DNA of 64,000 nt from positions 4,650,001 to 4,714,000 of the forward strand of contig JAPTYK010000001.1 of the NCBI GenBank assembly GCA_026913215.1, in the 5' to 3' direction. Positions 1 through 11,488 of this stretch are shown one piece after another. How positions within the stretch are numbered: position 1 is the stretch's first letter; each line of letters opens with the position of its first letter. The translations under genes were made by a program, and so were the position numbers. This DNA comes from Streptomyces diastatochromogenes. GTDB lineage: Bacteria; Actinomycetota; Actinomycetes; Streptomycetales; Streptomycetaceae. The notes under the pieces were generated by a model. The model searched no databases, was not told where the DNA came from, and saw nothing but the letters and a program-made list of their open reading frames with translations.

Positions 1-1471
1 ACTTCGCCCTCGTGCGGGAGGCACTCAAGGAGCGCGGACTCCTCCTGGAGCGGCTCGCCCCCCACCTGGTGAAGCCGGTCCCCTTCCTCTACCCCCTCCA
101 GCACAAGGGCTGGGAGCGGTTCTACGCCGGCTCCGGAGTCGCGCTGTACGACGCGATGTCCCTCTCCTCGGGCCACGGCCGCGGACTCCCCGTCCACCGG
201 CACCTCTCCCGCAAGGGCGCCCTGCGCGTCGCGCCCTGCCTGAGGAAGGACGCCCTCGTCGGCGCCCTCCAGTACTACGACGCCCAGATGGACGACGCCC
301 GCTTCGTCACCACCCTCGTGCGCACCGCCGCCTCCTACGGCGCCAAGGCCGCCAGCCGCGCCCGCGTCACCGGCTTCCTCCGCGAGGGCGAGCGGGTCGT
401 CGGCGCGCGCGTCCAGGACGTCGAGGCCGGAGCCGCCTACGAGATCAGGGCCAAGCAGATCGTCAACGCCACCGGCGTGTGGACGGACGACACCCAGGCC
501 CTCATCGGGGAGCGCGGCCAGTTCCACGTCCGCGCCTCCAAGGGCATCCACCTCGTCGTGCCCAAGGACCGCATCCACTCGACCACCGGCCTCATCCTGC
601 GCACCGAGAAGTCCGTCCTGTTCGTCATCCCCTGGGGACGCCACTGGATCGTCGGCACCACCGACACCGACTGGGACCTCGACAAGGCCCACCCGCCGCC
701 TCCAGCGCCGACATCGACTACCTCCTGGAGCACGTGAACACCGTGCTCGCCACCCCGCTCACCCGCGACGACGTCCAGGGCGTCTACGCGGGCCTGCGCC
801 CCCTCCTCGCCGGCGAGTCGGACGCCACCAGCAAGCTCTCCCGGGAGCACACCGTCGCCCACCCGGTCCCCGGCCTCGTGGTCGTCGCCGGCGGCAAGTA
901 CACGACGTACCGCGTCATGGCGAAGGACGCCGTCGACGAGGCGGTGCACGGACTCGACCAGCGCGTCGCCCCCTGCGTCACCGAGGACACCCCGCTCCTC
1001 GGCGCCGAGGGCTACCGCGCCCTGTGGAACGCGCGGGCCAGGATCGCCGCGAGAACCGGCCTGCACGTCGTCAGGGTCGAGCATCTCCTCAACCGCTACG
1101 GCTCCCTGACGGAGCAGATCCTCGACCTCGTCGCGGCCGACCCCGGCCTCGGCGAACCGCTCGCGGCGGCCGACGACTACCTGCGCGCCGAGATCGTCTA
1201 CGCCGCCTCCCACGAGGGCGCGCGCCACCTCGACGACGTCCTCACCAGACGGACCAGGATCTCCATCGAGACCTTCGACCGGGGCACGCTCAGCGCCCGC
1301 GAGTGCGCGGAACTGATGGCGCCGGTCCTCGGCTGGGACGACCACCAGATCGAGAAGGAGGTCGCGCACTACGAGAAGCGGGTGGAGGCCGAGCGCGAGT
1401 CGCAGCTCCAGCCCGACGACCTGACGGCGGACGCCGCACGCCTGGGGGCGCCGGACATCGTGCCCATCTGA
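1..1471 (+). CDS. glpD: Glycerol-3-phosphate dehydrogenase, 5' end missing, frameshifted
   Basis: This is the 3' part of an FAD-dependent sn-glycerol-3-phosphate dehydrogenase, which oxidises G3P to dihydroxyacetone phosphate at the membrane and passes electrons to quinone. The gene enters from outside the window; the FAD-binding N-terminus is not seen. Visible are the substrate/FAD part with IVNATGVWTDD, a SKGIHLVVPK stretch and WIVGTTDTDWD, and the C-terminal helical domain ending QLQPDD followed by a short tail. The frame breaks near 695: restoring one G (cccGGccgcc) gives DKAHPAASSADIDYLLEH and rejoins the frame running to the TGA at 1469-1471. The family call is secure. A repeat array starts on the stop codon. 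Confidence 0.93.
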   Translation, partial: LRPRAGGTQGARTPPGAARPPPGEAGPLPLPPPAQGLGAVLRRLRSRAVRRDVPLLGPRPRTPRPPAPLPQGRPARRALPEEGRPRRRPPVLRRPDGRRPLRHHPRAHRRLLRRQGRQPRPRHRLPPRGRAGRRRARPGRRGRSRLRDQGQADRQRHRRVDGRHPGPHRGARPVPRPRLQGHPPRRAQGPHPLDHRPHPAHREVRPVRHPLGTPLDRRHHRHRLGPRQGPPAASSADIDYLLEHVNTVLATPLTRDDVQGVYAGLRPLLAGESDATSKLSREHTVAHPVPGLVVVAGGKYTTYRVMAKDAVDEAVHGLDQRVAPCVTEDTPLLGAEGYRALWNARARIAARTGLHVVRVEHLLNRYGSLTEQILDLVAADPGLGEPLAAADDYLRAEIVYAASHEGARHLDDVLTRRTRISIETFDRGTLSARECAELMAPVLGWDDHQIEKEVAHYEKRVEAERESQLQPDDLTADAARLGAPDIVPI

Positions 1472-1615
1472 CCGCGCCCGACTGACGGTGCCCGACTGAC
1501 GGTGCCCGCCTGACGGTGCCCGCCTGACGGTGCCCGCCTGACCGCGTGCTTCTGACCGCGTGCGTCCGACCGCGTCCGCCTGACCATGCCCCTCTGATCC
1601 CGCCCGTCTGACGGA
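1469..1615 (+). repeat. 14-bp tandem array beginning at the glpD stop codon
   Basis: About ten and a half units of TGACGGTGCCCGCC-like sequence run with an exact 14-base period. TGA occurs at 1469, 1483, 1497, 1511, 1525, 1539, 1553, 1581, 1595 and 1609, with one unit changed to CGA at 1567. Because 14 is not a multiple of three, the copies place stops in all three frames. The rest of the gap up to the kinase start at 1822 shows no gene I can support. Confidence 0.9.
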
Positions 1616-1821
1616 CGGTCCGGAGGGGCGAGGAGGGGTGTACGGGGGTCCGCCCCGGGTGGGAACCTCGGGGCCGTGCGGAGGCGTCGTATCCCGGAGT
1701 GCGGACCCGGGGGCGGCACCCGTCCCGAGGTGAGGGACAATGGCCTCTCTTCCAGGGCGGGTTACCGCATCGCGCGGGAAGCGGCAGACGCGGCGAAGAT
1801 CAGGGATCGCAGAGGGGACGC

Positions 1822-4378
1822 ATGTCGGAGGCGGAGCAGTCGCGGGACAAGGCGAGGGACCCCAGGCGGGACGCCGCCGCGGGGGCCGCGACCGACGGCG
1901 ACCGAGGGCGGTTCCGGCCGCGCGTGAGGCAGCGCGAGACACCCAGGACGCGCAGGTCAGCCAGGGTGCGCAGGGCCCGGAGGGCGGGCGCGAGCCGGAG
2001 CGGGACGCCGAGGAGGCGAAGCCCGCGGAGGACGTGACGGCCGAGGAGACCGCGAAGCCCGCAGAGGCCGTGGAGGTCTCGGAGGCAGCGAAGTCCTCGG
2101 AGGCCGCGAAGTCCTCGGAGACCGCGAAGTCCCCGGAGGGCGCGAAGACCTCGGCTGACGTCGTGGACGTGGCGGGCGCCGTGGATCCGGGCGACCCGGT
2201 GGGCGCGGTGGACCCGGAGGGCGCGGTGGACCCGGAGGGCGCTCCGGGAGTGAAGGACCCTCAGGACGCGGTGGCCGGGCGGGCGACGGGTGCGAGCGGG
2301 GTCGGGGCCGAGGGCGGCGGGTCCGCCGCGGCCGGGCGGCTGCGCGGGACCGAGCCGTCGACCGGGCGGGCCGGTTTCGGCGCCGGGGACGGCGACGGCG
2401 AGAGCGACCGCCGGACGGGCACCGGAACCGCGCGCGGCGCCGACAGGTTCCGCAAGGAGCCGGTCGGCGAAGGACGGCTGCTCGCGGGCCGCTACCGGCT
2501 CGGCGTGGTCCTCGGGCGCGGCGGCATGGGCACCGTGTGGCGCGCCGTCGACGAGACCCTCGGCCGTACCGTCGCCGTCAAGGAGCTCCGCTTCCCCAGC
2601 AGCATCGACGAGGACGAGAAGCGACGCCTCATCACCCGGACCCTGCGCGAGGCGAAGGCCATCGCCCGGATCCGCAACAACGGCGCCGTGACCGTCTACG
2701 ACGTCGTCGACGAGGACGACCGCCCGTGGATCGTCATGGAGCTCATCGAGGGCAAGTCCCTCGCGGACGCCGTGCGCGAGGACGGCACGCTCACGCCCCG
2801 GCGCGCCGCCGAGGTCGGCCTCGCCATCCTCGACGTGCTGCGTTCGGCGCACCGCGAGGGCATCCTGCACCGCGACGTGAAGCCGTCCAACGTGCTGATC
2901 GCCGACGACGGCCGGGTCGTCCTCACCGACTTCGGCATCGCCCAGGTGGAGGGCGACCCCTCGATCACCTCCACCGGCATGCTCGTCGGCGCCCCCTCGT
3001 ACATCTCCCCGGAGCGCGCCCGCGGCCACAAGCCCGGCCCCGCCGCCGACATGTGGTCGCTCGGCGGCCTCATCTACGCGGCGGTCGAGGGCAGCCCGCC
3101 GTACGACAAGGGCTCCGCCATCGCCACCCTCACGGCCGTGATGACCGAGCCGGTCGACCCGCCGAAGAACGCCGGCCCCGAGCTGGAGAAGGTCATCTAC
3201 GGCCTCCTCGCCAGGACCCGGCGCAGCGGCTCGACGACGCCGGCGCCCGGGTGCTGCTGCGGGCCGTGCTCGACGCGCCCGAGCCGCCGCCCGCCGTCTC
3301 GCCCGAGGCCACCGCCGTCATACCGCTGCCGCCGCGACCCGAGCGGACCCCGTCGCCCCGCGGGCGACAAGGGGTCGACGCGGCCGCCGAGCGGATGCGG
3401 GGCGCGCTGAACTCCGTACGGAACGCGGCGGCGTCCGCGAAGGCCGAGCCGACGCCGAAGCCCGCGCCGAGGCTGGCCACCGAGCCGCTGCGGGGCGGCG
3501 GCAAGCCGACCCGGCCCGCGCGCCGCTGACCGACGTCGTGCCGCGCCGCACCCTGGTGATCATCGCCGCGGTCGCGGTCCTCGCCGTGCTCGGGACGATC
3601 CTCGCGGTCTCCCTCGGCGGCGGGGCGACGAGGACAACCAGGGCAAGGGCGGCGGGGCACCACGGCCTCGGCCGGCGCCTCGTCCGGCGGCGCGGACGGC
3701 TCCGGCGGCTCCGGTTCCGGCGGGTCCCAGGGCCAGGCCTCGGGCGGCCCCGGCCAGCAGGGCGGCGTGCAGCCCGGCGGTGAAAACGGCGACAACGGCA
3801 GCACGGGGTCGACGGGCGCCAACGGCACGACCGGGTCCACGAACGGGCAGAACGGCACCACCACGCCCTCCGGGAAGCCCGGCGGCGACGCCGGGCAGCA
3901 GCTGCCCGCCGGCTACGCCCTCGTCACCAACGGCCCGCTCCACTTCTCGATGGCGATGCCCGCCTCCTTCAAGCAGCGCTCCATCCCGGGATACTCGCTC
4001 GGCGCGATCTTCAGCGAGAGCGGCGGCTTCCCGCGCGTCCAGGTCGACTACAACGGCAGCCCGAAGGACGACGCGGCGAGCGCCTGGGAACTGGCCCGGT
4101 ACGGCGTGGCCGCCACCAGCCAGGACTACAAGCACATCGGCATACGGTCCGTCGCGTACAAGGGCTACCCGACCGTCGCCGACTGGGAGTTCGAGCGCAC
4201 CCAGAAGGGCATCCGCGTCCACGTGCTCAACCGCGGCTTCAAGGTGGACGCCACCCACGGCTACTCCATCATGGTCAGCTGCGCGGCGGACGAGTGGAAC
4301 GACGCGGAGTGCAGGACGCTGCGGGAGACGGCGTTCGCCACGTTCAGCCCCAGGACTGACCCGCGCCACGTATCGTGA
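1822..4378 (+). CDS. Ser/Thr protein kinase with membrane anchor and ectodomain (frameshifted)
   Basis: A transmembrane Hanks-type kinase. A long Ala/Glu/Pro-rich cytoplasmic leader with near-repeats (EAAKSSEAAKSSETAK, VDPEGAVDPEGA) precedes the kinase domain: glycine loop GRGGMGTVW, VAVKEL lysine, HRDVKPSN catalytic loop, DFGIA, and SYISPERA in the APE position. A single membrane span (LVIIAAVAVLAVLGTILAVS, about 3550-3612) and a Gly/Ser/Asn-rich linker lead to an outer domain of about 150 residues (GYALVTNGPLHFSMAMP onward). The ATG at 1822 is one candidate start, but at least one break lies between it and the kinase frame, so the N-terminus is uncertain. Other breaks are near 3213, 3522, 3624 and 3660, each repaired by one base in a short run. 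It has no PASTA repeats. It is the first of three kinase-like genes in a row, so paralogy or a shared signal is likely. Confidence 0.9.
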
Positions 4379-4466
4379 GGACCGCGGACCGAACGCAGCC
4401 GAAAAGAACCGTCAACTGCACGGTGCCGGACCGGAACTGACGTGATCGCGTGCGCGGGGAGGCGTC

Positions 4467-7400
4467 GTGGACGACTACGCGGGAAGGGTGCTCGCCGACC
4501 GCTACCGCCTGCCGCTGCCACCGGCGGACGCCGACGCGTACGAACCGGTGGAGACGCGCGTTCGACACGTACAGCGGGCAGGAGGTCCTAATCCGCCAGG
4601 TGCCGCTGCCCGAGTTCGTCGACGCCGAGGTGCTGGACGGACGAGGCGGCCCCACCGGCCCCACGGCGCCGCGGGCCCGGCCACCCGCCGGCCGGCCGAA
4701 CCCGTCGTGCGCCGGGCGATCGAGGCGGCCCAGGCCGCCGCGCAGATCCCCGACCACCCCTTACTCGACCAGGTCTTCGACGTCTTCGCGGAGGCCGGTT
4801 CGCTGTGGATAGTGAGCGAGCGCGTGGCGGCCAGACCGCTGGCCGCGCTCCTCGCCGACCGGCCCCTCAACCCGTACCGCGCGGCCGAGATAGGCGCCGA
4901 CGTCCTCACCGCCCTGCGCGCGCTCCACGCCCACGGCTGGGTCCACCGGAACATCACCTCCCGGACCGTGCTCGTCTGCGACGACGGCCGCGTCGTCCTC
5001 ACCGGCCTCGCGGTCGGCGCCGCCGAGGAGGCCCTCTGCGGCTACGCCCCGGTCCCGGAACCGCCCGACGCGTTCGCGCCCCCGGCCGGGGAGCCGGAGG
5101 AGTACGAGGCCGAGACGTACGAGGCGGAGGCGTACGAGTCGGAGCCGTACGGGGCCGAGACGCACGGAGCCGAGACGCACGGGGCGGGCGCGTACGAGAT
5201 CGAGACGTACGAGGCAGGGACGTACGAGTCGGGGGCGTACGAGTCGGGGACCCACGAACCCGAGGTGTACGAGACCGAGGCGTACGGGGCCGAGGCGTAC
5301 GAGTACGGGGCCGGGGCACGTGAGGGCGGCGAGGTGTACACGCCCGAGCCGTACGTGCCCGCGCCGTACGCCCCCGAGCCGGCATCCGCATGGCACACGC
5401 CGCCCGAGGAGTACGGCTCCCGCGAGGAGTACGGGCCCACCGAGAAGTACGGGCCCAGCGAGGAGTACGGCCCCGAGGACTTCGCAGGTCCCGAGGGCTT
5501 CGGGGCGGAGGTCTACGAGGAGCCGGACGAGGACGGGACGGCCGGGGCGGGGTCCGGCGCCCTCGGTCCCCACGGCAGCGGCCCCTACGGCGGCGCCGAC
5601 ACCTCTGCGCGGCCCGCCGGGACGCGGCCACCGGCCGTGCCGCCCACCGCCGACGTACGGGCCGCGCGGGCCGGGGCCATCGCCGCGTACCGGGCCGGTG
5701 CGCGAGCCGCCGCCCGGCTCAGTGAGACGGGGCAGCTGCCCGTACAGCGCCCCGCGCCACCGGAGACACCGGGCCGCCCCGCCCCCGCCGACGACGCCGG
5801 CGTCCGGTGCGCCCGAGCCGCAGTGGTGGGCGCAGGTGGCGGAGGACGAGGACGACGAGAACGACGGCGACGAGCCGTACGGCGGGGCCCGCAGGCAGGA
5901 CCGCCGCCGCGCGTGATGCTGGCCGGCAGCTGGAGCGACGGACCGCACGCCTCGCGGGACGGCTCCGGGCCGATTCCGGCCGGTGGCGGCTCCGTGCTGC
6001 CGGGTTCGGGCCGCCCGGCGCTGCCCGCCGGTTACACGGCGGCGACCCCGAACCCGCGCCCTCCGCCCCCGCGAGGAGGAGCCGGTCCCGATCCCGGCCC
6101 AGGCGCACCGCGGCCCGACCACGCGGCTGGCCGCCGAGCGGGCCCGCCAGACCCGGATCGCGGTCGTCGGCGCCGTGACCGAGCGCTGGGCGCCCGAGCA
6201 GGCCGGTCCCGTGCACGAGAACTGGCGCCTCGCCCCGCCCATCGGCCCCGCGACCGACCTGTGGGCGCTCGGCGCGCTCCTCTACCGGGCCGTCCAGGGC
6301 CATGCCCCGTACCCCGAGGACAACGCGGCCGAGCTCGTCCAGCTGGTCTGCGCCGAGCCGCCCGCCTTCGCCGAGGAGTGCGGGCCCTGCGCCCGGTCGT
6401 GGAGTCGCTGCTGCGTCAGGACCCGACCGAGCGTCCCGACTTCGAGGAGCTGCGCGGCTGGCTGCGCTCCCTCGTCCGCTCGGCGCCGGAGCCGGAGGCC
6501 GGGTTCGGAGCCGTACCGCCGCCGCCCTCCGACGAGGCGCGGCTGCCGATCGTGCGCCGGCGCGGCGAGCTGGTGCGCCGGTGGCGCGGGCGCGCGGGGC
6601 GGGCCGCCACCGCACCAAGCGCGCCAGGACGTGCGCCAGACGGCCCCGTACGAGGACCTGCGGGGCTTCGACCACGGCCCGCACAGGACGACGGCCCCGG
6701 CCCCGGCCTCGCTCCCGGCCCCGGTCACGACGACGGGTACGGCCACGCGCGCGTACAGCCCGATTACCGCGAAGAGTTCCGGGAGGAGTTCCACGAGGAG
6801 TTCCGGGAGGAGTTCCACGAGGGGGCGCGGGAAGGGGCCCGGGACGGCTTCCGGGAGGCGTTCCACGAGGACTTCGACGAGGAGATCCCGCAGCGCGCCC
6901 CGCGCGCGCCCCGCGCCCCCCGTTCCTCCGCCCGCACGCCCTCCTCCCTGGGCCGCAAACTCCTGGTCCTCGTCCTCCTGCTGCTCTCGGGAGCCGTCGC
7001 GTACGCCGTCCTGTTCCTGCCCCGCGACGGCGAGCAGCCCCGTACGCCGGCCGCGACCGGCCCGGCCGCGAGCGGGAAGCCGACCACGGGGTCGTCCGCA
7101 GGGCCGTCCGCCGAACCGACCGCCCGGCCGACCACCGCACCGACCCCGAAGCCCAGCGGGGAACCGACCGGGAAGCCGGCCACCACCCCGCCCCGGCGGA
7201 CCCTTCGGCTCCCGCGCTCGCCGCCGGGTACGTCCTGCGGCAGGACCCCGAGGGCTTCCGGATCGGCGTCCCGGAGGGATGGCGGCGCAGCCCGATCAAC
7301 GACGCGGGCCAAGTCCGCTACACCGGCGGCGGCTTCACCATGATCGTCGTCCCCGGCCGGGACGCAGTCCAGGACAACGGCTCCGACCCGCTGGAGTACC

Positions 7401-7687
7401 AGAACGCCAAGGAGCGCGAGTTGGAGCCGTACCGGTCGTCCAGCTGGTCGGTGGCGGAGCGGGCGCGCCGGGTGGACATCGGCCGGACGCCGACGGCCGA
7501 GGGGTCGTACACCTGGCTGGACAGCACGGGCCGCGAGGTCTTCGTGCGCAACCTCGCACTGATCGACGGCGGCCGGTACCACGTCGTCCAGGTCATCGGC
7601 CCGGAGGGCGAGCGGGACAAGGTGTCGGAGATCTACGAGCAGGCCACGAAGGCCTTCCGCCCGGGACGGCGAGATCCGGGACGCTGA
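4467..7687 (+). CDS. Transmembrane pseudokinase with acidic Tyr/Glu repeats (frameshifted)
   Basis: A kinase-fold protein that seems to lack catalysis. The glycine loop is absent, the usual VAIK lysine region reads VLIRQV, the catalytic loop is GWVHRNITSRTVLV (HRN in place of HRD), and the metal-binding DFG position reads LTGL. The C-lobe is recognisable (GPATDLWALGALLYRAVQG, then LRQDPTERPDFEEL) but is separated from the N-lobe by a long insert rich in YEAE/YESE and YGP repeats. A juxtamembrane FREEFHEEF repeat precedes a span (KLLVLVLLLLSGAVAYAVLF) and a Pro/Thr linker. The outer domain begins GYVLRQDPEGFRIGVPEGW, as in the next kinase. GTG 4467 is chosen as the start. At least six frame breaks occur. 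It probably acts as a scaffold or sensor beside the flanking active kinases; that role is inference. Confidence 0.85.
5095..5480 (+). repeat. Degenerate 15-base coding repeats (YEAET-type) inside the pseudokinase
   Basis: About 25 near-repeats of gaggcgtacgag-type sequence encode alternating Tyr/His, Glu, Ala/Ser/Gly and Thr. The array sits between the N-lobe and C-lobe of the pseudokinase and is strongly acidic with regularly spaced tyrosines. It looks like a disordered linker that grew by slippage in steps of whole codons. Confidence 0.85.
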
Positions 7688-7798
7688 TACGAATGTCCCA
7701 CCGGCCCCCGGTCACAGTGCTGTTCCTATGACCGCCCCGAGGTTCCGCCCTCCGTACCCCCTCCGTAACCTGGCCTCAGAAGGAACGGGCGGGGGCAA

Positions 7799-9486
7799 GT
7801 GGAACATTCACAGGGCACAGGGGCAGGGCTGCTGCTCGCCGGTCGCTACCGGCTGGGCGAGTCCATCGGACGCGGCGGCATGGGCAAGGTCTGGCGCGCG
7901 CACGACGAGGTGCTGCACCGCGTGGTGGCGGTGAAGGAGCTGACGGCGGGCCGGTTCGTGGCGGAGGCCGACCGCCTCGTGCTGCACGCCCGTACGCAGA
8001 AGGAGGCGCGGGCCGCCGCCCGGATCACGCACCCGGGCGTGGTGACCGTCCACGACGTCCTGGAGCACGACAACCGGCCGTGGATCGTCATGCAGTACGT
8101 CGACGGGCCCTCGCTCGCCGACGCCGCCAAGGAGGCCGGCACGATCGAGCCCCGCGAGGCGGCCAGGATCGGGCTGCACGTCGTCGGCGCGCTGCGCGCC
8201 GCGCACGCGGCCGGGGTGCTGCACCGGGACGTCAAGCCGGGCAACGTGCTGCTCGCGCGGGACGGGCGCGTCCTCATCACCGACTTCGGGATCGCGGCGA
8301 TCGAGGGGGACTCGACGATCACCCGGACGGGCGAGATCGTCGGCTCCATCGACTACCTGGCGCCCGAGCGGGTGCAGGGCGGCGATCCGGGGCCCGCCTC
8401 CGACCTCTGGTCCCTCGGCGCGACGCTGTACACGGCGGTGGAGGGCACCTCGCCGTTCCGCCGCACCTCCCGATCAGCACCATGCAGGCCGTGGTGACCG
8501 AGGAGCCCCGCCCCGGAGAAGGCGGGGCCGCTGGCGCCCGTCATCGTGGCCCTGCTGCGCAAGGACCCGGCGCAGCGGCCGCGCGCGGACGAGGCCGAGC
8601 GGATGCTGCTCGACGCGATGGAGGGCGCACGCCGACGGCGGCCCAGGCGTACGTGCCGACCCAGCGCGTGGCCCGGGAGGAGCTGGACGCGGCGCCCGAC
8701 GAGCCCCGCGCGGCGGACGGTACGGGGACGGAGGTCCTGGCGGGCGGCCCGCCGAAGACCACGGCGCAGTGGCCCCAGCCGCCCAGCAGCCCCAGCCGTC
8801 CCCGTACCCCAGGGGCCTTCCTCGCCGCACCCCACCCTCGTCCCTCCGCTCCGGCCCCGTCCCCCGTGGCCGCTGGCGCTCCGCCGTGCTCGCCGCGCTG
8901 CTCGCCGGGGTCGTCGCGGGCGGCGCCGTCTTCGCCGCCATGAACTACGCGGGGGCGACCGCGACCCCCGTGGCGACGGCGGACGGACCACGGCGCCGAC
9001 CGCCCCCGTCACCAAGAAGGGCGCCGGGGACGGCATCCCGGCCGGCTGGCACCGCGTCGAGGACCCGGAGGGCTTCAGCCTGCTCGTACCGGACGGCTGG
9101 AAGCGGCAGACCGAGGGCGACCAGATCGACTACACCCCGGACAACGGCCGCCACCGCATCCGGATCAGCATCGACAAGAGCCCCGACTTCGAGAACCCGT
9201 ACATGCACGCCATCGACCTGGAACGCCAGTTGGGCAAGCGCATGGACTACAACCGGGTCAAGCTCGACCAGACCACCTACCGCGACCAGGTCCGCTCCTG
9301 TCTGTGGGAGTTCACCTGGACGGAGAAGAAGACCTTCCCGGGCCTCGGCACGCGATCGACCAGATGTACTACGAGGACGACGGCACCGAGTACGCCCTCT
9401 ACATGTCCTCGCCGGAGTCCAGCTGGGAGAAGACCCGGGAGCAGTTCGACATCGTCCTCCAGCACTGGCGGGCACCGGAGTCCTGA
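7799..9486 (+). CDS. Ser/Thr protein kinase with membrane span and DPEGF ectodomain (frameshifted)
   Basis: A third Hanks-type kinase with all catalytic motifs: GRGGMGKVW, VAVKEL, HRDVKPGNVLL, DFGIA and DYLAPERV. The C-lobe continues past breaks near 8465 and 8515 into VIVALLRKDPAQRPRADEAE. A variable linker, a span (SAVLAALLAGVVAGGAVFAA, about 8880-8940) and an outer domain follow, starting GWHRVEDPEGFSLLVPDGW and ending DIVLQHWRAPES. The start is GTG 7799, giving MEHSQGTG shortly before the kinase domain. At least five single-base breaks split it. The outer domain is clearly related to that of the preceding pseudokinase and of the protein at 59889-60869. Confidence 0.92.
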
Positions 9487-9605
9487 AGGCCTCGGGCACC
9501 GGAGTCCCGAGGGCCGCGGGCACCGGAGTCCTGAGCGCCTCGGGCGCCGGATGCCCGAGGGCCTCGGCCGCAGGAGTCCCGAGTGCCTCGGGCGTCTGAT
9601 CCGGA
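9474..9605 (+). repeat. 24-bp tandem array spanning the kinase stop codon
   Basis: Units of the type GGGCACCGGAGTCCTGA plus 7 bases recur about five times with a 24-base period. The first copy contains the last codons and the TGA at 9484-9486; later copies carry TGA at 9532 or CGA at 9508, 9556 and 9580. From 9606 to the next start at 9780 I see no further gene. Confidence 0.85.
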
Positions 9606-9779
9606 GGACCTCGTCGCCGGAGCCCCGAGGGCCGGAGAAATCTCCGCGCTCGGCCTCCGGCGACCGTAAGCCCCTGATCAGGGCTTATGTGCCAGTGATC
9701 GCTGGCGTGATGTGTGTAGAGGGTGAAACGCGTTACCGACGGGTACCCAAAGGTCGGAACGCGGCCTACGCTCGGCGTC

Positions 9780-11449
9780 ATGACGGACTCGCAGGCCCCC
9801 GCAGCCCCACGGTTCCCGCCGACGCCGACACCGCCGCCGGACGGCCCGACCGGCCGCCCCGCCGGCGCGACCAACCCGGTCGCGCCCGCGCCGGCCGGCG
9901 CGCGGACCGCCGCCGACGTCGTGACGCCCGAGCTGGTGGCCCGGCTCACGCGGGGCGTCGTCGGCTCCGGCCGTACCGCCAACCACACCCCTTCACCGGG
10001 GAGAAGCTGACGGACCTGCCCGAGTCCACCCCCGAGGACGTCGCCGAGGCCTTCACGCGCGCGCGTGCCGCCCAGTCCGCCTGGGCCGCCACCCCGGTCA
10101 AGGTCCGCGCCGCCGTCCTCCTGCGCTTCCACGACCTCATCCTCCAGCGGCAGGCCGAGGTCCTCGACCTCATCCAGCTGGAGACGGGCAAGGCCCGCCT
10201 GCACGCGCACGAGGAGGTCCAGGCGGTGGCCGTCGCCGCCCGCCACTACGGCCGCAAGGCCCCCGCCTACCTGCGCGCCAAGCGCCACACCGGCGTCGTG
10301 CCGACCCTCACCAAGGTCACCGAGCTGCGCCAGCCGCGCGGGGTCATCGGCCAGATCGCCCCCTGGAACTACCCGCTGGAGCTGTCCGTCGGCGACGCGC
10401 TCCCCGCCTTCGTCTCGGGCAACGCCGTCGTCATGAAGCCCGACACGGAGACCGCGCTCACCGCGCTCTGGGCCCGTGACCTGCTCGTCGAGGCCGGACT
10501 GCCCGCCGAGGTCTTCCAGGTCGTCCTCGGCGAGGGCCCGGTCGTCGGCCCCGAGGTCGTCAAGCACGGCGACTACATCTCCTTCACCGGCTCCACCAAC
10601 ACCGGCCGCCAGGTCGCCCGGGGCGCCGCCGACCGGCTCGTCGGCGTCACCCTCGAACTCGGCGGCAAGAACGCGATGCTCGTCCTCCAGGACGCCGACG
10701 TCGAGAAGGCCGCCGCCGGAGCCGTCCGCGCCTGCTTCTCCTCCGCCGGCCAGCTCTGCATCTCCATCGAGCGGCTCTACGTCCACGAGTCGATCGCCGA
10801 CGCCTTCCTGGAGCGCTTCACCGCCCGCACCAAGGCCATGCGGCTCGGCAAGTCCCTCGCGTACGGGGCGGACATGGGCTCCCTCGTCGGCGAACGGCAG
10901 CTGGAGGCCGTCACCCGGCACGTCGAGGAGGCCGTCGCCAAGGGCGCCACGCTCCTCGCCGGCGGCGTCGCCCGCCCCGACATCGGCCCCCTCTTCTACG
11001 AGCCGACCATCCTCGACGGCGTCGAGGCACCGATGGCCGTCTGCGCCGAGGAGACCTTCGGCCCGGTCGTCTCCGTCTACCGCTTCAGGGACGAGGACGA
11101 GGTCGTCGAGCTCGCCAACGCCACCCCGTACGGCCTCAACTCCTCCGTCTGGACGAAGGACTCGCGCCGCGGCCACGCCGTCGCGGCCCGGCTGCGCACC
11201 GGCACCGTCAACATCAACGAGGGGTACGCGCCCGCGTACGGCAGCGTGCAGTCCCCGATGGGCGGCATGAAGGACTCCGGACTCGGCCGCCGCCACGGCT
11301 CCGAGGGCATCCTCAAGTACACCGAGGCCCAGACCGTCGCCCAGCAGCGGCTGATCCCGCTCGCGCCCTCCTTCGGAATGGACGACGAGAAGTACGCCGC
11401 GTTCATGAGCGCGTCCCTGAAGGCGATGAAGGCCCTGCGCCTGCGCTGA
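9780..11449 (+). CDS. gabD2: NAD(P)-dependent succinate-semialdehyde dehydrogenase, GabD2 type (one frameshift)
   Basis: An aldehyde dehydrogenase of about 556 residues oxidising succinate semialdehyde (or a similar aldehyde) to the acid in the cytosol. Signature residues are visible: the N-terminal PWNYPLELSVGDALPA motif, FTGSTNTGR of the cofactor fold, the general-base Glu in LELGGKN, and the catalytic Cys in SSAGQLCISIERLYV. The QLCISIE context, the LFYEPTIL segment and the C-terminal FGMDDEKYAAFM are as I recall them in mycobacterial GabD2. The start is ATG 9780 (MTDSQAPAAP). One break at 9988-9991 is repaired by a fifth C, giving NHTPFTGEKL. The gene ends 39 bases before the choD-like gene on the same strand, so co-transcription is likely. 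Substrate is inferred from family only. Confidence 0.9.
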
Positions 11450-11488
11450 CGCTCCGCCCCACCCGCCCCTTTTCGTACGAGGAGAGCC

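Noticed and set aside
9487..9779. A short gene in the repeat-rich gap before gabD2
   Set aside because: Frames there come from the repeat unit itself and have no start signal or protein-like composition.
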